DNA of 64,000 bases from Succinivibrio dextrinosolvens (GTDB lineage Bacteria > Pseudomonadota > Gammaproteobacteria > Enterobacterales > Succinivibrionaceae): the NCBI RefSeq assembly GCF_900116345.1, contig NZ_FPAH01000006.1:1-64000 (forward strand). The letters are read 5' to 3'. Both the position numbers and the translations under genes were made by a program. The notes under the pieces were generated by a model. That model was not told where the DNA came from. It ran no database searches and saw nothing but the letters and a program-made list of their open reading frames with translations. Below are positions 1-9,308 of this stretch, piece by piece; position 1 is the first letter of the stretch; every line of letters begins with the position of its first letter.

Positions 1-2
1 TC

Positions 3-347
3 TATCGTGAAAGAAATATTGTAGAAACGGCTTTTAAACAGTTTAAGGTTTTAAATGATGGTGAACGCCTTAATGCAACAGGTTCTTCCTATAAAGGAAA
101 GATTTTTATACACCTGCTGGCACAAACACTGAGAATGATGCTAAGTGTATCTGCTGCCGCTCATAAAGCAGAAGGAAAGGTATTACCAGGAGAATCACTT
201 GAAAAGGCAATGTTGCAGCTGAAGAAACTGCAGGCCACAAAACCTGCAGGAAGAGGTATATATATAACAAAAGAGATCCCTAAAAAAACTAGAGATCTCT
301 TTGAATTATTCTGTGTACCCTTCCCAAAGAAGCAGATCAAAAATTAG
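3..347 (+). CDS. DDE transposase, C-terminal part (IS1634/IS4-like), cut by window edge
   Basis: An open frame enters from the left edge and ends at a TAG stop, leaving the last 114 residues or so. It contains a perfect Y-(2)-R-(3)-E-(6)-K signature, the catalytic-glutamate motif of IS4-superfamily DDE transposases, in YRERNIVETAFKQFK. A GKIFIHLLA segment follows, as in IS1634-type enzymes, and then a basic tail. The rest of the gene lies outside the window, so intactness cannot be judged. No clear terminal inverted repeat was found between the stop and the formamidase gene end at 391. The family call is from motif recognition; the exact IS name is unknown. Confidence 0.8.
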   Translation, partial: YRERNIVETAFKQFKVLNDGERLNATGSSYKGKIFIHLLAQTLRMMLSVSAAAHKAEGKVLPGESLEKAMLQLKKLQATKPAGRGIYITKEIPKKTRDLFELFCVPFPKKQIKN

Positions 348-390
348 TAACTATGATCTGCGGAGGTTGGGGCTAAAGTGAATGTAATGA

Positions 391-1410
391 CTATTTAACT
401 TTTAAGCTGTCTGGCATAGGACCGTACTGACCACCGTTTGGATAGTACTTCCAGCCATCACGGATCTTAATCTTCTCATCCCATGGCAGCTTGTATTTGC
501 CTTCAGCCAGATCCTTAACCCAGGTCAGGTAGTTTGCCTTCTCGCCACCTGGTTTGCCAACATAAGCACGGCAGCCAAGGTTGAAGATATTGTTCTCAAG
601 AGCCCAGTTCTCACGAGCCTTATCAGCCATACGAGGGAAGAGTTCTGCGGTAACAATTTCCCAAGGATTTCTCTGCCCCTGCTGAATTACATTACCGTCA
701 TAGTTACAGATTGTACCTTCACCGAAGTAATAGAAGACGTTATCGTAACCTGCCAGGTTTACGGCAACTGTATACATCAGGTTCTGCCATGCATTGGTTC
801 TGTTAGTGATAATCCACTGATCGTTAACCTGTGTTGAGTAACCGGAAATTCTGATATATACGTTACATCCTTTATATGCAGCCTCTCTAGCCAGCTCAGG
901 GAACATACCGTCGTGACAGATACAAACTGCTAATTTAGCACCCTTAGGGCCATCACATACAGGCATACCAAGATTACCAGGAGCCCAAGGTTCTACTGGA
1001 ACCCATGGCTGTAACTTACGGTAATGCAGAGCAATTTCACCCTTATCATTGATAATGATAGCTGTATTATATGGAGCGCCACCTTCAGGATTTTTCTCCA
1101 TAATACTGAATACGCCCCAGACCTGGCTCTTCTTACATGCTTCTTTGAAACAGCCAACTTCTGGACTGTCTAAGGTTAAAAGCATTTCATCATATGACCA
1201 GATTGAAGTATTCAGGCCCTGAGTTGAATACTCTGGAAATACAATCAGATCTAAACCAGGGTAACCTGCTTTGGTATTAGCGACTGCCTTGCAGATTTTC
1301 TCGACATTTACCTTGATATCAGCAGGACCTGTTACAACAGGAACTGGATACTGAATTGCTGCAACTAATAGAGATTCTTCCCATGAACTTACTGAACCTG
1401 TACTACCCAT
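391..1410 (-). CDS. amiF: Formamidase (AmiF-type nitrilase-superfamily amidase)
   Basis: Predicted to hydrolyse formamide to formate and ammonia in the cytoplasm. The 339-residue protein closely follows Helicobacter pylori AmiF as I remember it, sharing blocks such as [20 protein letters not shown] and NVFYYFGEG. The nitrilase triad is visible as Glu60 (FPEYSTQ), Lys132 (HYRKLQPW) and Cys165 (CICHDG). A GTG lies three codons upstream in frame, but it is part of the ribosome binding site AAGAGGTG, so the ATG giving MGSTGS is the better start. It sits alone beside a transposase remnant, which suggests acquisition by transfer. Aliphatic amidase AmiE is the closest alternative, but the length and motifs favour AmiF. 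Confidence 0.88.
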   Translation of the reverse strand: MGSTGSVSSWEESLLVAAIQYPVPVVTGPADIKVNVEKICKAVANTKAGYPGLDLIVFPEYSTQGLNTSIWSYDEMLLTLDSPEVGCFKEACKKSQVWGVFSIMEKNPEGGAPYNTAIIINDKGEIALHYRKLQPWVPVEPWAPGNLGMPVCDGPKGAKLAVCICHDGMFPELAREAAYKGCNVYIRISGYSTQVNDQWIITNRTNAWQNLMYTVAVNLAGYDNVFYYFGEGTICNYDGNVIQQGQRNPWEIVTAELFPRMADKARENWALENNIFNLGCRAYVGKPGGEKANYLTWVKDLAEGKYKLPWDEKIKIRDGWKYYPNGGQYGPMPDSLKVK

Positions 1411-1732
1411 AATAATCACCTCTTACTAATACTGATGGTTAAACTTGGAAAGTTGTTTCAACCTTCTCTGGGTTCTATTATTAGATTTTCTGGGTAGCTT
1501 ATGAATCAGCAGAACACACTATTCACATACGCAAAATAACGTATAAAAGCTTTTGATTTTATATTGAGGAATTAGAGAAAAATAACGAAAGCATATGATT
1601 AACCATATGTTATACAAAGGATTATTCTTAAAAAGGAAGATTAAAGAAATGCGGTATCTGCAGGAGAGTAATCTAGCCTGTTAGAGTCACAGCTCATGGC
1701 TTTAACAGTTGCTATTGACCTGTAAAATTATC
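1411..1732. other. Intergenic region upstream of formamidase gene
   Basis: No coding potential was recognised. The stretch is AT-rich and must contain the formamidase promoter, but no convincing -35/-10 pair was found. A TATAAC-like hexamer near 1610 on the minus strand lacks a good -35. Confidence 0.4.
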
Positions 1733-1768
1733 GGAGAATGATTCTGATTACTTCCCCCCCCATTCTCC
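1733..1768 (-). terminator. Hairpin after rpiR operon, possible terminator
   Basis: GGAGAATG at 1733-1740 pairs with CATTCTCC at 1761-1768. The loop includes a run of eight C on the plus strand. It lies 15 bases past the rpiR stop. The following minus-strand sequence is only moderately T-rich, so termination strength is uncertain. Confidence 0.45.
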
Positions 1769-1783
1769 AATAAATACTTTTTA

Positions 1784-2725
1784 TCAGTATCTCCAGTCTA
1801 AGGTTGTAATAGGTGCACCAGGTTTGATAGAACCGTCATCAACCTCTTCCTTTGCAGGAGGTACATCATCCTCAGGGGCTATCTCGTAGGCATAGGCCTT
1901 CTTTCTGGCATGAACAACCTTGTCTTTGAGATCAGAGATTGCAATACCGCGACGAAGCATCACTCCACCAATAATCATCTGAGATAAAAGTAGCAATGAT
2001 AAGCGGTTGCTGAAAACAGAATCATTGGCAATATCAATACTGTCGGAAGACTTTAAGATGAGATCAACCTTTTCAGAGAGTTTGGATTCGTCAGGACAAA
2101 CACCAATCAGACAGGCACTGTTGGCCTTGATAATATCAACCATATCAAGGATATCCTTGTTGCAGCCTGTAGATGAGAAGGATATAACCACATCACCAAG
2201 ACGCAGGGTTGATAGAGCCAGCAGCATTGAATTTCTGTCGGTGTAGGACTCGCAGGCAAAACCAAGATTAAGCATTCTGGTTACAAAATCAACGGCTATG
2301 AAGGAAGACAGTCCCTGTGATAAAACCACGATACGGTGGGACTGACTTACAACATCAATAACACGGGCCAGCATTGACTCATCAACGTTTCTCTCGGTTG
2401 CAGAAACACTGACCTTAGCTCCGTCAATAACCTTTGAGGCAATGTCTCCTACAGTATCGCCCTGCTTAACACTCTCAATCTTTTTCAGATTCTGAGATGA
2501 GACCAGAGAACTTAATACCAGCTTGAAGGCAGGAAAGCCTTCTGCGCCGAAGCGCTTACAGAATCTGAATACAGAAGGTTCTGAAACACCGGCCCTTTTG
2601 GCCAGCTGTGCAATGTTCTCGTTAATAACTGAGGCAGGATTCTTCAGAATAATTGAGGCTAATTTACGTTCTGATTTTGTAAGTTCAGTTTCATTTGCAA
2701 TTCTGTCTAAGATATTTGAAGCCAT
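1784..2725 (-). CDS. RpiR/MurR-family transcriptional regulator (HTH + SIS domains)
   Basis: A 313-residue regulator with an N-terminal helix-turn-helix of the RpiR type (about residues 1-75, including LAKRAGVSEPSVFRFCKRFG). A sugar isomerase (SIS) domain at about 115-255 normally binds a phosphosugar effector. It starts four bases after the nagA stop, so the two are almost certainly co-transcribed. From this context it is inferred to sense an amino-sugar phosphate (GlcNAc-6-P, GlcN-6-P or MurNAc-6-P) and control nagA or related genes. The C-terminal 40 residues after the SIS domain are acidic and proline-rich and are not typical of HexR or MurR. HexR is a possible alternative identity, but the nagA neighbour argues against it. 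Confidence 0.85.
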   Translation of the reverse strand: MASNILDRIANETELTKSERKLASIILKNPASVINENIAQLAKRAGVSEPSVFRFCKRFGAEGFPAFKLVLSSLVSSQNLKKIESVKQGDTVGDIASKVIDGAKVSVSATERNVDESMLARVIDVVSQSHRIVVLSQGLSSFIAVDFVTRMLNLGFACESYTDRNSMLLALSTLRLGDVVISFSSTGCNKDILDMVDIIKANSACLIGVCPDESKLSEKVDLILKSSDSIDIANDSVFSNRLSLLLLSQMIIGGVMLRRGIAISDLKDKVVHARKKAYAYEIAPEDDVPPAKEEVDDGSIKPGAPITTLDWRY

Positions 2726-2729
2726 ATTT

Positions 2730-3893
2730 TTAAATCAACTCTAAACTATTCTTTACATATCCATTCTGTACAACATACTGAATCTTAAATTCATCATCGA
2801 ATACAACCATGTCAGCAATAAAGCCGCCTTCGATACGACCGTATTCGTTAAGGCCCAATGCTCTTGCAGGCGCTGTAGTTGCAGCATACAGAGCATCATC
2901 AAGAGAGAAGCCGCAGCTTTGAACCAGGAATTTGACACCGTCGAACATGGAGATAGTAGTTCCGGCATATGAACCTTTAGCATCAATAAGACCGCGCTTA
3001 TGATCCACAAAGATTTCTGTACCGCCAAGAACAAAGCTTGATGGAGCCTTGGACATACCGGCAACAGACTGGGCATCAGAAACAATATAGAATCTGTCCC
3101 CCAAAACCTTATGTGCAAGATTTACCAGTGCAGGATGAACATGTTTACCGTCAGCAATCACGGAAGCGAAAACCTTCTCACTCTGAAGAGCGGCGCCTAC
3201 AAGACCAGGCTCACGTCCTACTGGGGCCTTCATACCGTTGTAAAGATGGGTAACGTTGGTTATACCGGCCTTGAAAGCCTGCATAGCCTCATAGTAGGTA
3301 GCAGAGCTATGACCGATTGAAAGCTTTATCTTGTTGGACAGAAGCTCAACAATTCCCTTTGGTCTTACCACCTCAGGAGCGATAGTCACATATGCCAGGG
3401 TATCTCTGTTTTCCAGGAAGAAATCAAAATCCGCCGGAGTATATGGTCTGATATAGCCTGAAGGCTGGAAACCAGGGTGAGAGCTTGAAATGAAAGGTCC
3501 TTCCATGTGCAGACCAGGACATACTGTAGGATGCTTTTCCTTAAATTCAGCAACAGCGGCAATGGCCTTGGAGAGATTCTCACGAGGACCTGAAATCATG
3601 GTAGGCACAAAGGTTGTGGTACCGTGAGAAGTCTGCCAGCGTCTCATTGATTCAAGAGTATCAATGGATGGATTCTGAGAGAAGGAAACACCGGCACATC
3701 CGTTTACCAGAAGATCGATGAAGCCAGGACAGACATGGCAGCCTTTGACATCGATCTCTTCGGCTGTACCGTCTTCAAGAAGAGCCGGATTCATAGGAAC
3801 AATTCTATGATCCATAATCGCAACGGTATCAACATCCACAAACTCTTCTGAGGTTATATGCAGCTGAGCATTTCTTATAACGGTAACAGCCAT
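2730..3893 (-). CDS. nagA: N-acetylglucosamine-6-phosphate deacetylase, single-metal E. coli type
   Basis: Removes acetate from GlcNAc-6-P to give GlcN-6-P, linking peptidoglycan recycling and GlcNAc use to central metabolism. Visible residues match the E. coli enzyme in number: metal ligands Glu131 (HMEGPFIS), His195 (SIGHSSA) and His216 (VTHLYNG), and catalytic Asp273 (VSDAQSVAG). The first HxH motif of two-metal amidohydrolases is replaced by LVNG (GFIDLLVNGCAG), as in E. coli. An AAGGA ribosome binding site sits seven bases before the ATG. It lies 31 bases after the helicase gene and just before rpiR. nagB and a PTS transporter are not adjacent. A second nagA of a different subtype is at 56082-57197. 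Confidence 0.93.
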   Translation of the reverse strand: MAVTVIRNAQLHITSEEFVDVDTVAIMDHRIVPMNPALLEDGTAEEIDVKGCHVCPGFIDLLVNGCAGVSFSQNPSIDTLESMRRWQTSHGTTTFVPTMISGPRENLSKAIAAVAEFKEKHPTVCPGLHMEGPFISSSHPGFQPSGYIRPYTPADFDFFLENRDTLAYVTIAPEVVRPKGIVELLSNKIKLSIGHSSATYYEAMQAFKAGITNVTHLYNGMKAPVGREPGLVGAALQSEKVFASVIADGKHVHPALVNLAHKVLGDRFYIVSDAQSVAGMSKAPSSFVLGGTEIFVDHKRGLIDAKGSYAGTTISMFDGVKFLVQSCGFSLDDALYAATTAPARALGLNEYGRIEGGFIADMVVFDDEFKIQYVVQNGYVKNSLELI

Positions 3894-3924
3894 AATAAAT
3901 CCTTATATCTGTATGTAGGTTATT

Positions 3925-5265
3925 CTATTCACTGCGGGCTCTGGCAGCCTTCTTAGCACGCTTTGCTGCAAAGTCCGGCTTACCCTTGTTCTTCTTGTCA
4001 CGCAGTCTGACTTTCTTGTGAGTCTTCTTGTCTTCTTCTTTCTTTTTCTTGTCAAAGCCACCGTTGCCGCCAATAGAGGCACGTGAACGTTTCTTCTCTG
4101 ACTGATGATGACCTGTGGTCTTCTCAGTTGGGAACTCAGCACAGACATTCTTGATGGCTCGTTTCTCAATATCCTTGCCGGTATAACGTTCAAGCTTCTC
4201 AAGGAATGAGATTTCATTCGCCATAACCAGAGTGGTTACTACACCCTTTTCACCGGCTCTGGCAGTTCTTCCTGCTCTGTGAACATAGATAGCGGCATTG
4301 GCCGGCATATCAAAGTTGTAAACATGAGTTACATCAGGAAGATCAAGACCTCTTGCAGCAACATCAGTTGCAATCAGAATATCCTTGTCACCGCCGGAGA
4401 AATTCTTGATGGCAGCCTTTCTCTCATTCATGGACAGATCACCCTGAATGGAGGCACACTTGAAACCTAAACGGCGCAGACTTGCATCAAGTCTCTGTAA
4501 ACGTTCCTTGGTCTTAACAAAAACAATTGACTTACCTTTAATAGTAGTCAACAGATGGTGAAGAATTCTAATTTTCTGAGGATCTCCTGCTGCATAATAT
4601 GCGCGGGACTGCAAAAATTCAGGTAGAACCTCATCCTCTTCTCCACCTACGCCTAAACGGACTTCAATAGGATCATTAAGAACTGAGGAGGCAAACTCAT
4701 CAATACCTGAACCTTCCAGGGTAGCGGAGAACAGCAGAGTCTGATAGCGGTTGTAAAGCTCACGAGTGATTTTAGCAACATCATCTCTAAAGCCCATATC
4801 CAGCATTCTGTCGGCTTCATCAATAACGTACATCTCTACAGAGGAGGTATCAATCCAGCCCTTTTCAATGTACTCAATAAGACGGCCAGGAGTTGCAGCA
4901 ATAATAGAGCTAGGATTCTCTCGCTGAACTTCTCTTGAACCACCACCGATAATCGTACCGGCAGACAGATCGTTAAAGCCGCCGATAAGCTCAGAGCAGA
5001 CACTTTCAACCTGCATAGCAAGTTCTCTGGTAGGCTCCAGAATAATTGCACGGATTCCGTCCTTCTTCTCAAGAGACAGTCTGGCAATGATTGGCAGTAA
5101 AAAAGCAGCAGACTTACCGGTACCGGTAGGTGCCCCGCCTAAGATATCAAAACCTTCCAGAGCCTTTGGCAGAACCAGAGTCTGGACAGGGGTTGGTGTT
5201 TCCCAACCTAATTTTTTTATGTTCTCAACTAAAAATTCTGGTAGACCTAATTCGGAAAATAGCAT
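3925..5265 (-). CDS. srmB: DEAD-box RNA helicase, SrmB-like
   Basis: ATP-dependent RNA helicase, probably acting in 50S ribosome assembly or mRNA turnover. The 446 residues hold the full DEAD-box core: APTGTGKS Walker A at 45-52, PTRELA, TPGR, DEAD at 148-151, SATLEG, and HRAGRTAR near residue 330. A lysine- and arginine-rich C-terminal tail follows. The spacing and the FSELGL start resemble E. coli SrmB more than RhlE or DeaD. The start codon overlaps the sdhE stop as TAATG, which implies translational coupling. RhlB and RhlE are alternative paralogue names; assignment to SrmB is by eye. Confidence 0.82.
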   Translation of the reverse strand: MLFSELGLPEFLVENIKKLGWETPTPVQTLVLPKALEGFDILGGAPTGTGKSAAFLLPIIARLSLEKKDGIRAIILEPTRELAMQVESVCSELIGGFNDLSAGTIIGGGSREVQRENPSSIIAATPGRLIEYIEKGWIDTSSVEMYVIDEADRMLDMGFRDDVAKITRELYNRYQTLLFSATLEGSGIDEFASSVLNDPIEVRLGVGGEEDEVLPEFLQSRAYYAAGDPQKIRILHHLLTTIKGKSIVFVKTKERLQRLDASLRRLGFKCASIQGDLSMNERKAAIKNFSGGDKDILIATDVAARGLDLPDVTHVYNFDMPANAAIYVHRAGRTARAGEKGVVTTLVMANEISFLEKLERYTGKDIEKRAIKNVCAEFPTEKTTGHHQSEKKRSRASIGGNGGFDKKKKEEDKKTHKKVRLRDKKNKGKPDFAAKRAKKAARARSE

Positions 5266-5531
5266 TAAACGCCCTCTTTACCCATGCGTGTGGCATGGCA
5301 TTTTTTAATAAAAGCAATCACATCTCTGCGTGACTGTGTATCAGCCATTTCTGTACCGTTGAACCATCTGACCAGTTCAAGATCAGAGGCTTCAAGCAGA
5401 TCAACGTAATCTGCAAGGAACTTTTCATCGCAATTCTGCAAATCGTGCTCAACAAATGGCAGCAGCATCAGATCAAGTTCGCGCATACCGCGTCTTGACT
5501 GCCATTTAACTTTTCCTGAAACTTCAATCAT
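5265..5531 (-). CDS. sdhE: FAD assembly factor SdhE
   Basis: Small (88-residue) flavinylation factor that helps attach FAD covalently to the flavoprotein subunit of succinate dehydrogenase or fumarate reductase. The diagnostic RGMxE motif is present (SRRGMRELDLML, residues 12-23), with the usual helical bundle and a WF motif later. It overlaps thyA upstream by one base (TGATG) and srmB downstream by two bases. In a succinate-producing anaerobe its client is more likely fumarate reductase FrdA than Sdh; this is inference, since neither is in the window. Confidence 0.88.
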   Translation of the reverse strand: MIEVSGKVKWQSRRGMRELDLMLLPFVEHDLQNCDEKFLADYVDLLEASDLELVRWFNGTEMADTQSRRDVIAFIKKCHATRMGKEGV

Positions 5532-6325
5532 CAGACAGATACAACTCCCTTAATAGCAGGATGTGGATCATACCCTACCAGCTCAAAATCTTCATACTTG
5601 TAATCAAAAATAGATGGAGCCTTGCGCAGAATATTCATCTGAGGAAGCGCTCTTGGCTCACGTGTCAGCTGCAGCTGAACCTGCTCAAAATGATTCTTGT
5701 AGATATGGGTATCACCGCCTGACCATACAAAATCGCCATACTCAAGATTGCATTCCTTGGCAATCATCATGGTTAGAAGAGAGTAGCTGGCAATATTGAA
5801 AGGAACGCCCAGGAACATATCAGCAGAACGCTGATACAGCTGACAGCTCAGCTTTCCGTTTGCAACGTAGAACTGATACAGAGTGTGACATGGAGGCAGA
5901 GCCATTCTGTCAACATCTGAAGGATTCCAGGCACATACGATGATTCTACGGGACTCTGGATTATGTTTAATCATATCAATAGCATTTGAAAGCTGGTCGA
6001 TATGACGTCCGTCAGGAGTTTCAAAATCACGCCACTGCTTGCCGTATACAGGACCTAAATCACCATTCTCATCAGCCCATTCATTCCAGATACGAACACC
6101 GTTCTCCTGCAGATACTTGATGTTGGTTGAACCGGAGATGAACCATAAAAGCTCGTGAATAATTGACTTTAAGTGACACTTTTTGGTGGTTACCAGAGGA
6201 AAGCCCTTTGACAGATCAAAACGCATCTGGGTACCAAAGATTGATCTGGTACCGGTTCCGGTTCTGTCCTCACGGTCGGTTCCCTCTTCCATGATTTTCT
6301 TTAATAAATCAAGATATACCTGCAC
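5531..6325 (-). CDS. thyA: Thymidylate synthase
   Basis: Converts dUMP to dTMP using methylenetetrahydrofolate. The protein is 264 residues, exactly the length of E. coli ThyA, with the nucleophile at Cys146 in [11 protein letters not shown], the folate-site block [11 protein letters not shown], and the [13 protein letters not shown] and GDTHIYKNH blocks. The start is GTG, supported by AGGAG six bases upstream. It follows ptsP directly (16 bases). In E. coli lgt lies between ptsP and thyA, and here it is absent. Confidence 0.97.
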   Translation of the reverse strand: MQVYLDLLKKIMEEGTDREDRTGTGTRSIFGTQMRFDLSKGFPLVTTKKCHLKSIIHELLWFISGSTNIKYLQENGVRIWNEWADENGDLGPVYGKQWRDFETPDGRHIDQLSNAIDMIKHNPESRRIIVCAWNPSDVDRMALPPCHTLYQFYVANGKLSCQLYQRSADMFLGVPFNIASYSLLTMMIAKECNLEYGDFVWSGGDTHIYKNHFEQVQLQLTREPRALPQMNILRKAPSIFDYKYEDFELVGYDPHPAIKGVVSV

Positions 6326-6341
6326 CTGTTGCTCCTAAAAA

Positions 6342-8618
6342 TTAACGATTCTTGCCTAAAGATAAAGTGTCAATTATTGAATACAGTCCCTTGGACTTTG
6401 CATATTCAATATACAACTGCTTGATTTTGACACTTGAATTCAATGCCATTGCCTGCTTTCCTACAGCCTGCAGATCCTGAAGGTTAATATTCTTAACGAT
6501 ATACTTAACCATAGAAATCTGAGAGTAATTCATTGAAAGCCTGGTATATCCCAATGACATCAGCAGCATACAGCCGATTGGGGATCCTGCAATTTCACCG
6601 CAGACCGCAATAGGTCTCTGCAGAGAATTTGCTCTGTCGATAAGATACTTGAAGTATCTTACCGCAGCAGGATTAAATGCATCAAACAACTTTGATACCT
6701 TTGGATTTGCCCTGTCCGCGGCAAACAGATATGAAATCAGATCGTTTGAACCGATTGAGAAGAAATCACACTCGCTGGCCAGCTCATCAAGCATAAAGGC
6801 CACACAAGGCACCTCGATCATCACGCCGAATCTTGGGCGAGGGATCTTGGTTCCAGTTTCCTCCTCGATTTCATAGAAAGCCTCATTCAGAATTCTCTTA
6901 ACGATTACAACTTCCTCAAGTCTTGAAACCATTGGAATCATAATCTCCAGGTTTCCAAAATCCTTGTTGGCAATCAGCATTGCTCGAAGCTGAGTCTTCA
7001 GAATGTTTGGCTGGTCGATGCAGACACGAACACCTCTCCATCCTAAGGCTGGATTGTTCTCCTCAATTGGGAGATAGGATAAAGCCTTGTCTCCGCCGAC
7101 ATCCAATGTTCTCATACATACAGGGAGTCCTTTGAACTGAGACAGAAGCTTCCTGTACCAGCCAACCTGCTGCTCCTCAGATGGCAGAGACTCACACAGC
7201 ATAAAGGAAATCTCTGTTCTGTACAGACCGATACCGTCAGTCTGTTCAGGAAGATCGTCATCATCGTGGTTCAGACCTGCATTCAGCTGAATACAGATTT
7301 CCTTGTTATCCTGGGTAACAGCCTTTTCATACTTGCCGGCATTAAAGAGATCGTTCTGCTTTTTAGATGCCGCAACAAGCTGCATATACTCATCAATCAC
7401 ACTTGATGAAGGATCAATCAGTACTTCTGCATTCTGACCATCGACAATAATGGTTCTGCCGTCCACATCGTTAATATCGATATTAACGCCGATAACAGCA
7501 GGGATACCTAGATCTCTTGCCAGAATTGCTGTATGAGAGGAAGTTGCGCTGTCAACACAGATAAAGCCGGCTATCTTATCCTTGGTCATCTCTGCAACTA
7601 AAGCCGCTGGCATACTCTGCACGACTAAGACTACAGGAGATGACAGTTCTGTCTCCTTAGGAGCCAGATGAACCAGTCTTGTAATCAGGATTGAAGCGAA
7701 ATCCCGCATATCCCTAATCTTTTCCTTATGTCCATCCTCTTCTGCAGCTTTGATTCTTCTCATGGTTACTACCTTGATTGCAGAAGCTGCAACGTAACCA
7801 TTCTCAAAAATCTCGTTATCAACCTCATCCTCAAATGTTGGATCATCAAGCATACTGCCATAACCTGACATATAGCCTGAAGAAGCCTTTGAATGAGAGT
7901 TCTCCTGAAGATAGAGATTTGCTCTATCCATTTCCATCTGCAGCTGGAAGATTGTCTGATGGAAAAGCTCTGACTGAATATCCTTCTCATCAGAATACAT
8001 AATCTGAATGGTTTCAAAGGTTACAGGTGGTTTCCAGACCACAGCCTGAGCAATGGCGATTGAACCTGAGCCTGTCTTACCCTTGTATCGGGATACTCTG
8101 AAATCCTCATTTTCCTTTATGGTTCTAGTGATGGAAATAATTGAGGCTATCTGAGCTGAAAGAGTAATAAGTAAGGTTTCTTCCTGTTCACCGAATACTC
8201 GGTTTTCCTTACACTGAATAACCAGAACTCCAAGTAGCTCCCCCTGATTGATTACAGGTACACCTAGAAACGACTGATACTCATCCTCTCCCACATCCGG
8301 AAGATATTTGAAATTAGGATGATCCGGCGCATTGGCAAGATTTATAAGTTCCTGCTTCTGAGCCACAAGACCAACCAGACCTTCACCTATCGCCAGTGTA
8401 GCCTTGCCGATGGAGTCTTTCTGCAGACCTTCAGTTGCGGCAAGCTTTAAAATATTCTTTCTTGAAGAAACCAGATAAAGCGAACAGCAGTTGGCGTTTG
8501 TCGCATCACGTATCAAATCTACAAGTGTATTTATGGCATCCTCAAAGGACTTCTTAGAAGATACCTCCTGAATAATTTTTCGTAGGGCTAGCAATATTGA
8601 ATTCTGACTTTCAGACAT
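6342..8618 (-). CDS. ptsP: PTS-Ntr Enzyme I (GAF-domain phosphoenolpyruvate-protein phosphotransferase)
   Basis: First enzyme of the nitrogen-related phosphotransferase chain, which transfers phosphate from PEP to NPr (PtsO). The 758 residues comprise an N-terminal GAF sensory domain (about 15-160) that in homologues senses glutamine and 2-oxoglutarate, then the Enzyme I phosphohistidine domain with the active histidine in SSHTAILARDLGIPAV (near 360). A C-terminal PEP-binding barrel carries VCGEIAGSP. The start lies two bases after the rppH stop, and the ribosome binding site is inside the rppH end. The rppH-ptsP order is conserved with E. coli. ptsN and ptsO are not in the window. Confidence 0.95.
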   Translation of the reverse strand: MSESQNSILLALRKIIQEVSSKKSFEDAINTLVDLIRDATNANCCSLYLVSSRKNILKLAATEGLQKDSIGKATLAIGEGLVGLVAQKQELINLANAPDHPNFKYLPDVGEDEYQSFLGVPVINQGELLGVLVIQCKENRVFGEQEETLLITLSAQIASIISITRTIKENEDFRVSRYKGKTGSGSIAIAQAVVWKPPVTFETIQIMYSDEKDIQSELFHQTIFQLQMEMDRANLYLQENSHSKASSGYMSGYGSMLDDPTFEDEVDNEIFENGYVAASAIKVVTMRRIKAAEEDGHKEKIRDMRDFASILITRLVHLAPKETELSSPVVLVVQSMPAALVAEMTKDKIAGFICVDSATSSHTAILARDLGIPAVIGVNIDINDVDGRTIIVDGQNAEVLIDPSSSVIDEYMQLVAASKKQNDLFNAGKYEKAVTQDNKEICIQLNAGLNHDDDDLPEQTDGIGLYRTEISFMLCESLPSEEQQVGWYRKLLSQFKGLPVCMRTLDVGGDKALSYLPIEENNPALGWRGVRVCIDQPNILKTQLRAMLIANKDFGNLEIMIPMVSRLEEVVIVKRILNEAFYEIEEETGTKIPRPRFGVMIEVPCVAFMLDELASECDFFSIGSNDLISYLFAADRANPKVSKLFDAFNPAAVRYFKYLIDRANSLQRPIAVCGEIAGSPIGCMLLMSLGYTRLSMNYSQISMVKYIVKNINLQDLQAVGKQAMALNSSVKIKQLYIEYAKSKGLYSIIDTLSLGKNR

Positions 8619-8620
8619 AG

Positions 8621-9151
8621 CTACCTTACCCTCCTCGTTGTTCGCGTATTCTTTTTATAATTCACTGAATGCGGACCGAACAGAGCCACCTGAGAGAATA
8701 TACTCAGGACCTGTCGATACACATCTCTTTTAAATGCAACCACCTGTCGTACCGGATACCAGTAACTTACCCAGCGCCAGTCATCAAATTCAGGATGACC
8801 TTTGCGGTTAAATTCTATATGTTCAGATTTGTCTTTATTCAAACAGAGTAAATACCATTTCTGTTTCTGTCCGATACATAAAGGTTTCTCATTCCAGCGG
8901 ACCAGTCTTTTGGGGAGTCGGTACTTAAGCCAGAACTTTGTACTAGCCAGAAGCTTTACATCATTCCTGGTTAAACCAAGCTCCTCATAGAGCTCTCGAT
9001 ACATGGCATTCTCTGGAGATTCACCTGAATCTACTCCTCCCTGAGGAAACTGCCAGGAATTCTGCCTGATTCTTCGAGCCCATAAAACCTGACCTGAGCG
9101 GTTGCAGATTACGATACCTACATTAGGTCTAAATCCGTCTTTATCAATCAC
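8621..9151 (-). CDS. rppH: RNA pyrophosphohydrolase
   Basis: Nudix hydrolase that removes pyrophosphate from 5'-triphosphorylated mRNAs and starts 5'-end-dependent decay. The 176-residue protein has the Nudix box ([23 protein letters not shown], given here only as residues 38-60), the start [17 protein letters not shown], and [14 protein letters not shown] as in E. coli RppH. The start codon is GTG after a weak AGGCGG site. It is first in the minus-strand operon and diverges from mutH, leaving a 157-base shared promoter region. Confidence 0.95.
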   Translation of the reverse strand: MIDKDGFRPNVGIVICNRSGQVLWARRIRQNSWQFPQGGVDSGESPENAMYRELYEELGLTRNDVKLLASTKFWLKYRLPKRLVRWNEKPLCIGQKQKWYLLCLNKDKSEHIEFNRKGHPEFDDWRWVSYWYPVRQVVAFKRDVYRQVLSIFSQVALFGPHSVNYKKNTRTTRRVR

Positions 9152-9308
9152 AAAAAACCGCCTGATCTTTATCTTTTAAACTTATTGCAATCTGCAAAGT
9201 TATACTGTGTGCTATTATAGCAGATAGGGGCCTCACAAAGCTCTTTGTAGATCACGTAAAATCCTTTTTTTACAACTATTCTTCAGGCATTATTTCCAAG
9301 GTTCATCT

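Noticed and set aside
1411-1419. Upstream in-frame GTG start for the formamidase
   Set aside because: The GTG is part of the AAGAGGTG ribosome binding site; the next ATG gives the family-typical MGSTGS start.
1754-1761. Run of eight C as a phase-variable tract
   Set aside because: It is outside any coding frame and promoter spacer, inside a hairpin loop after the rpiR stop.
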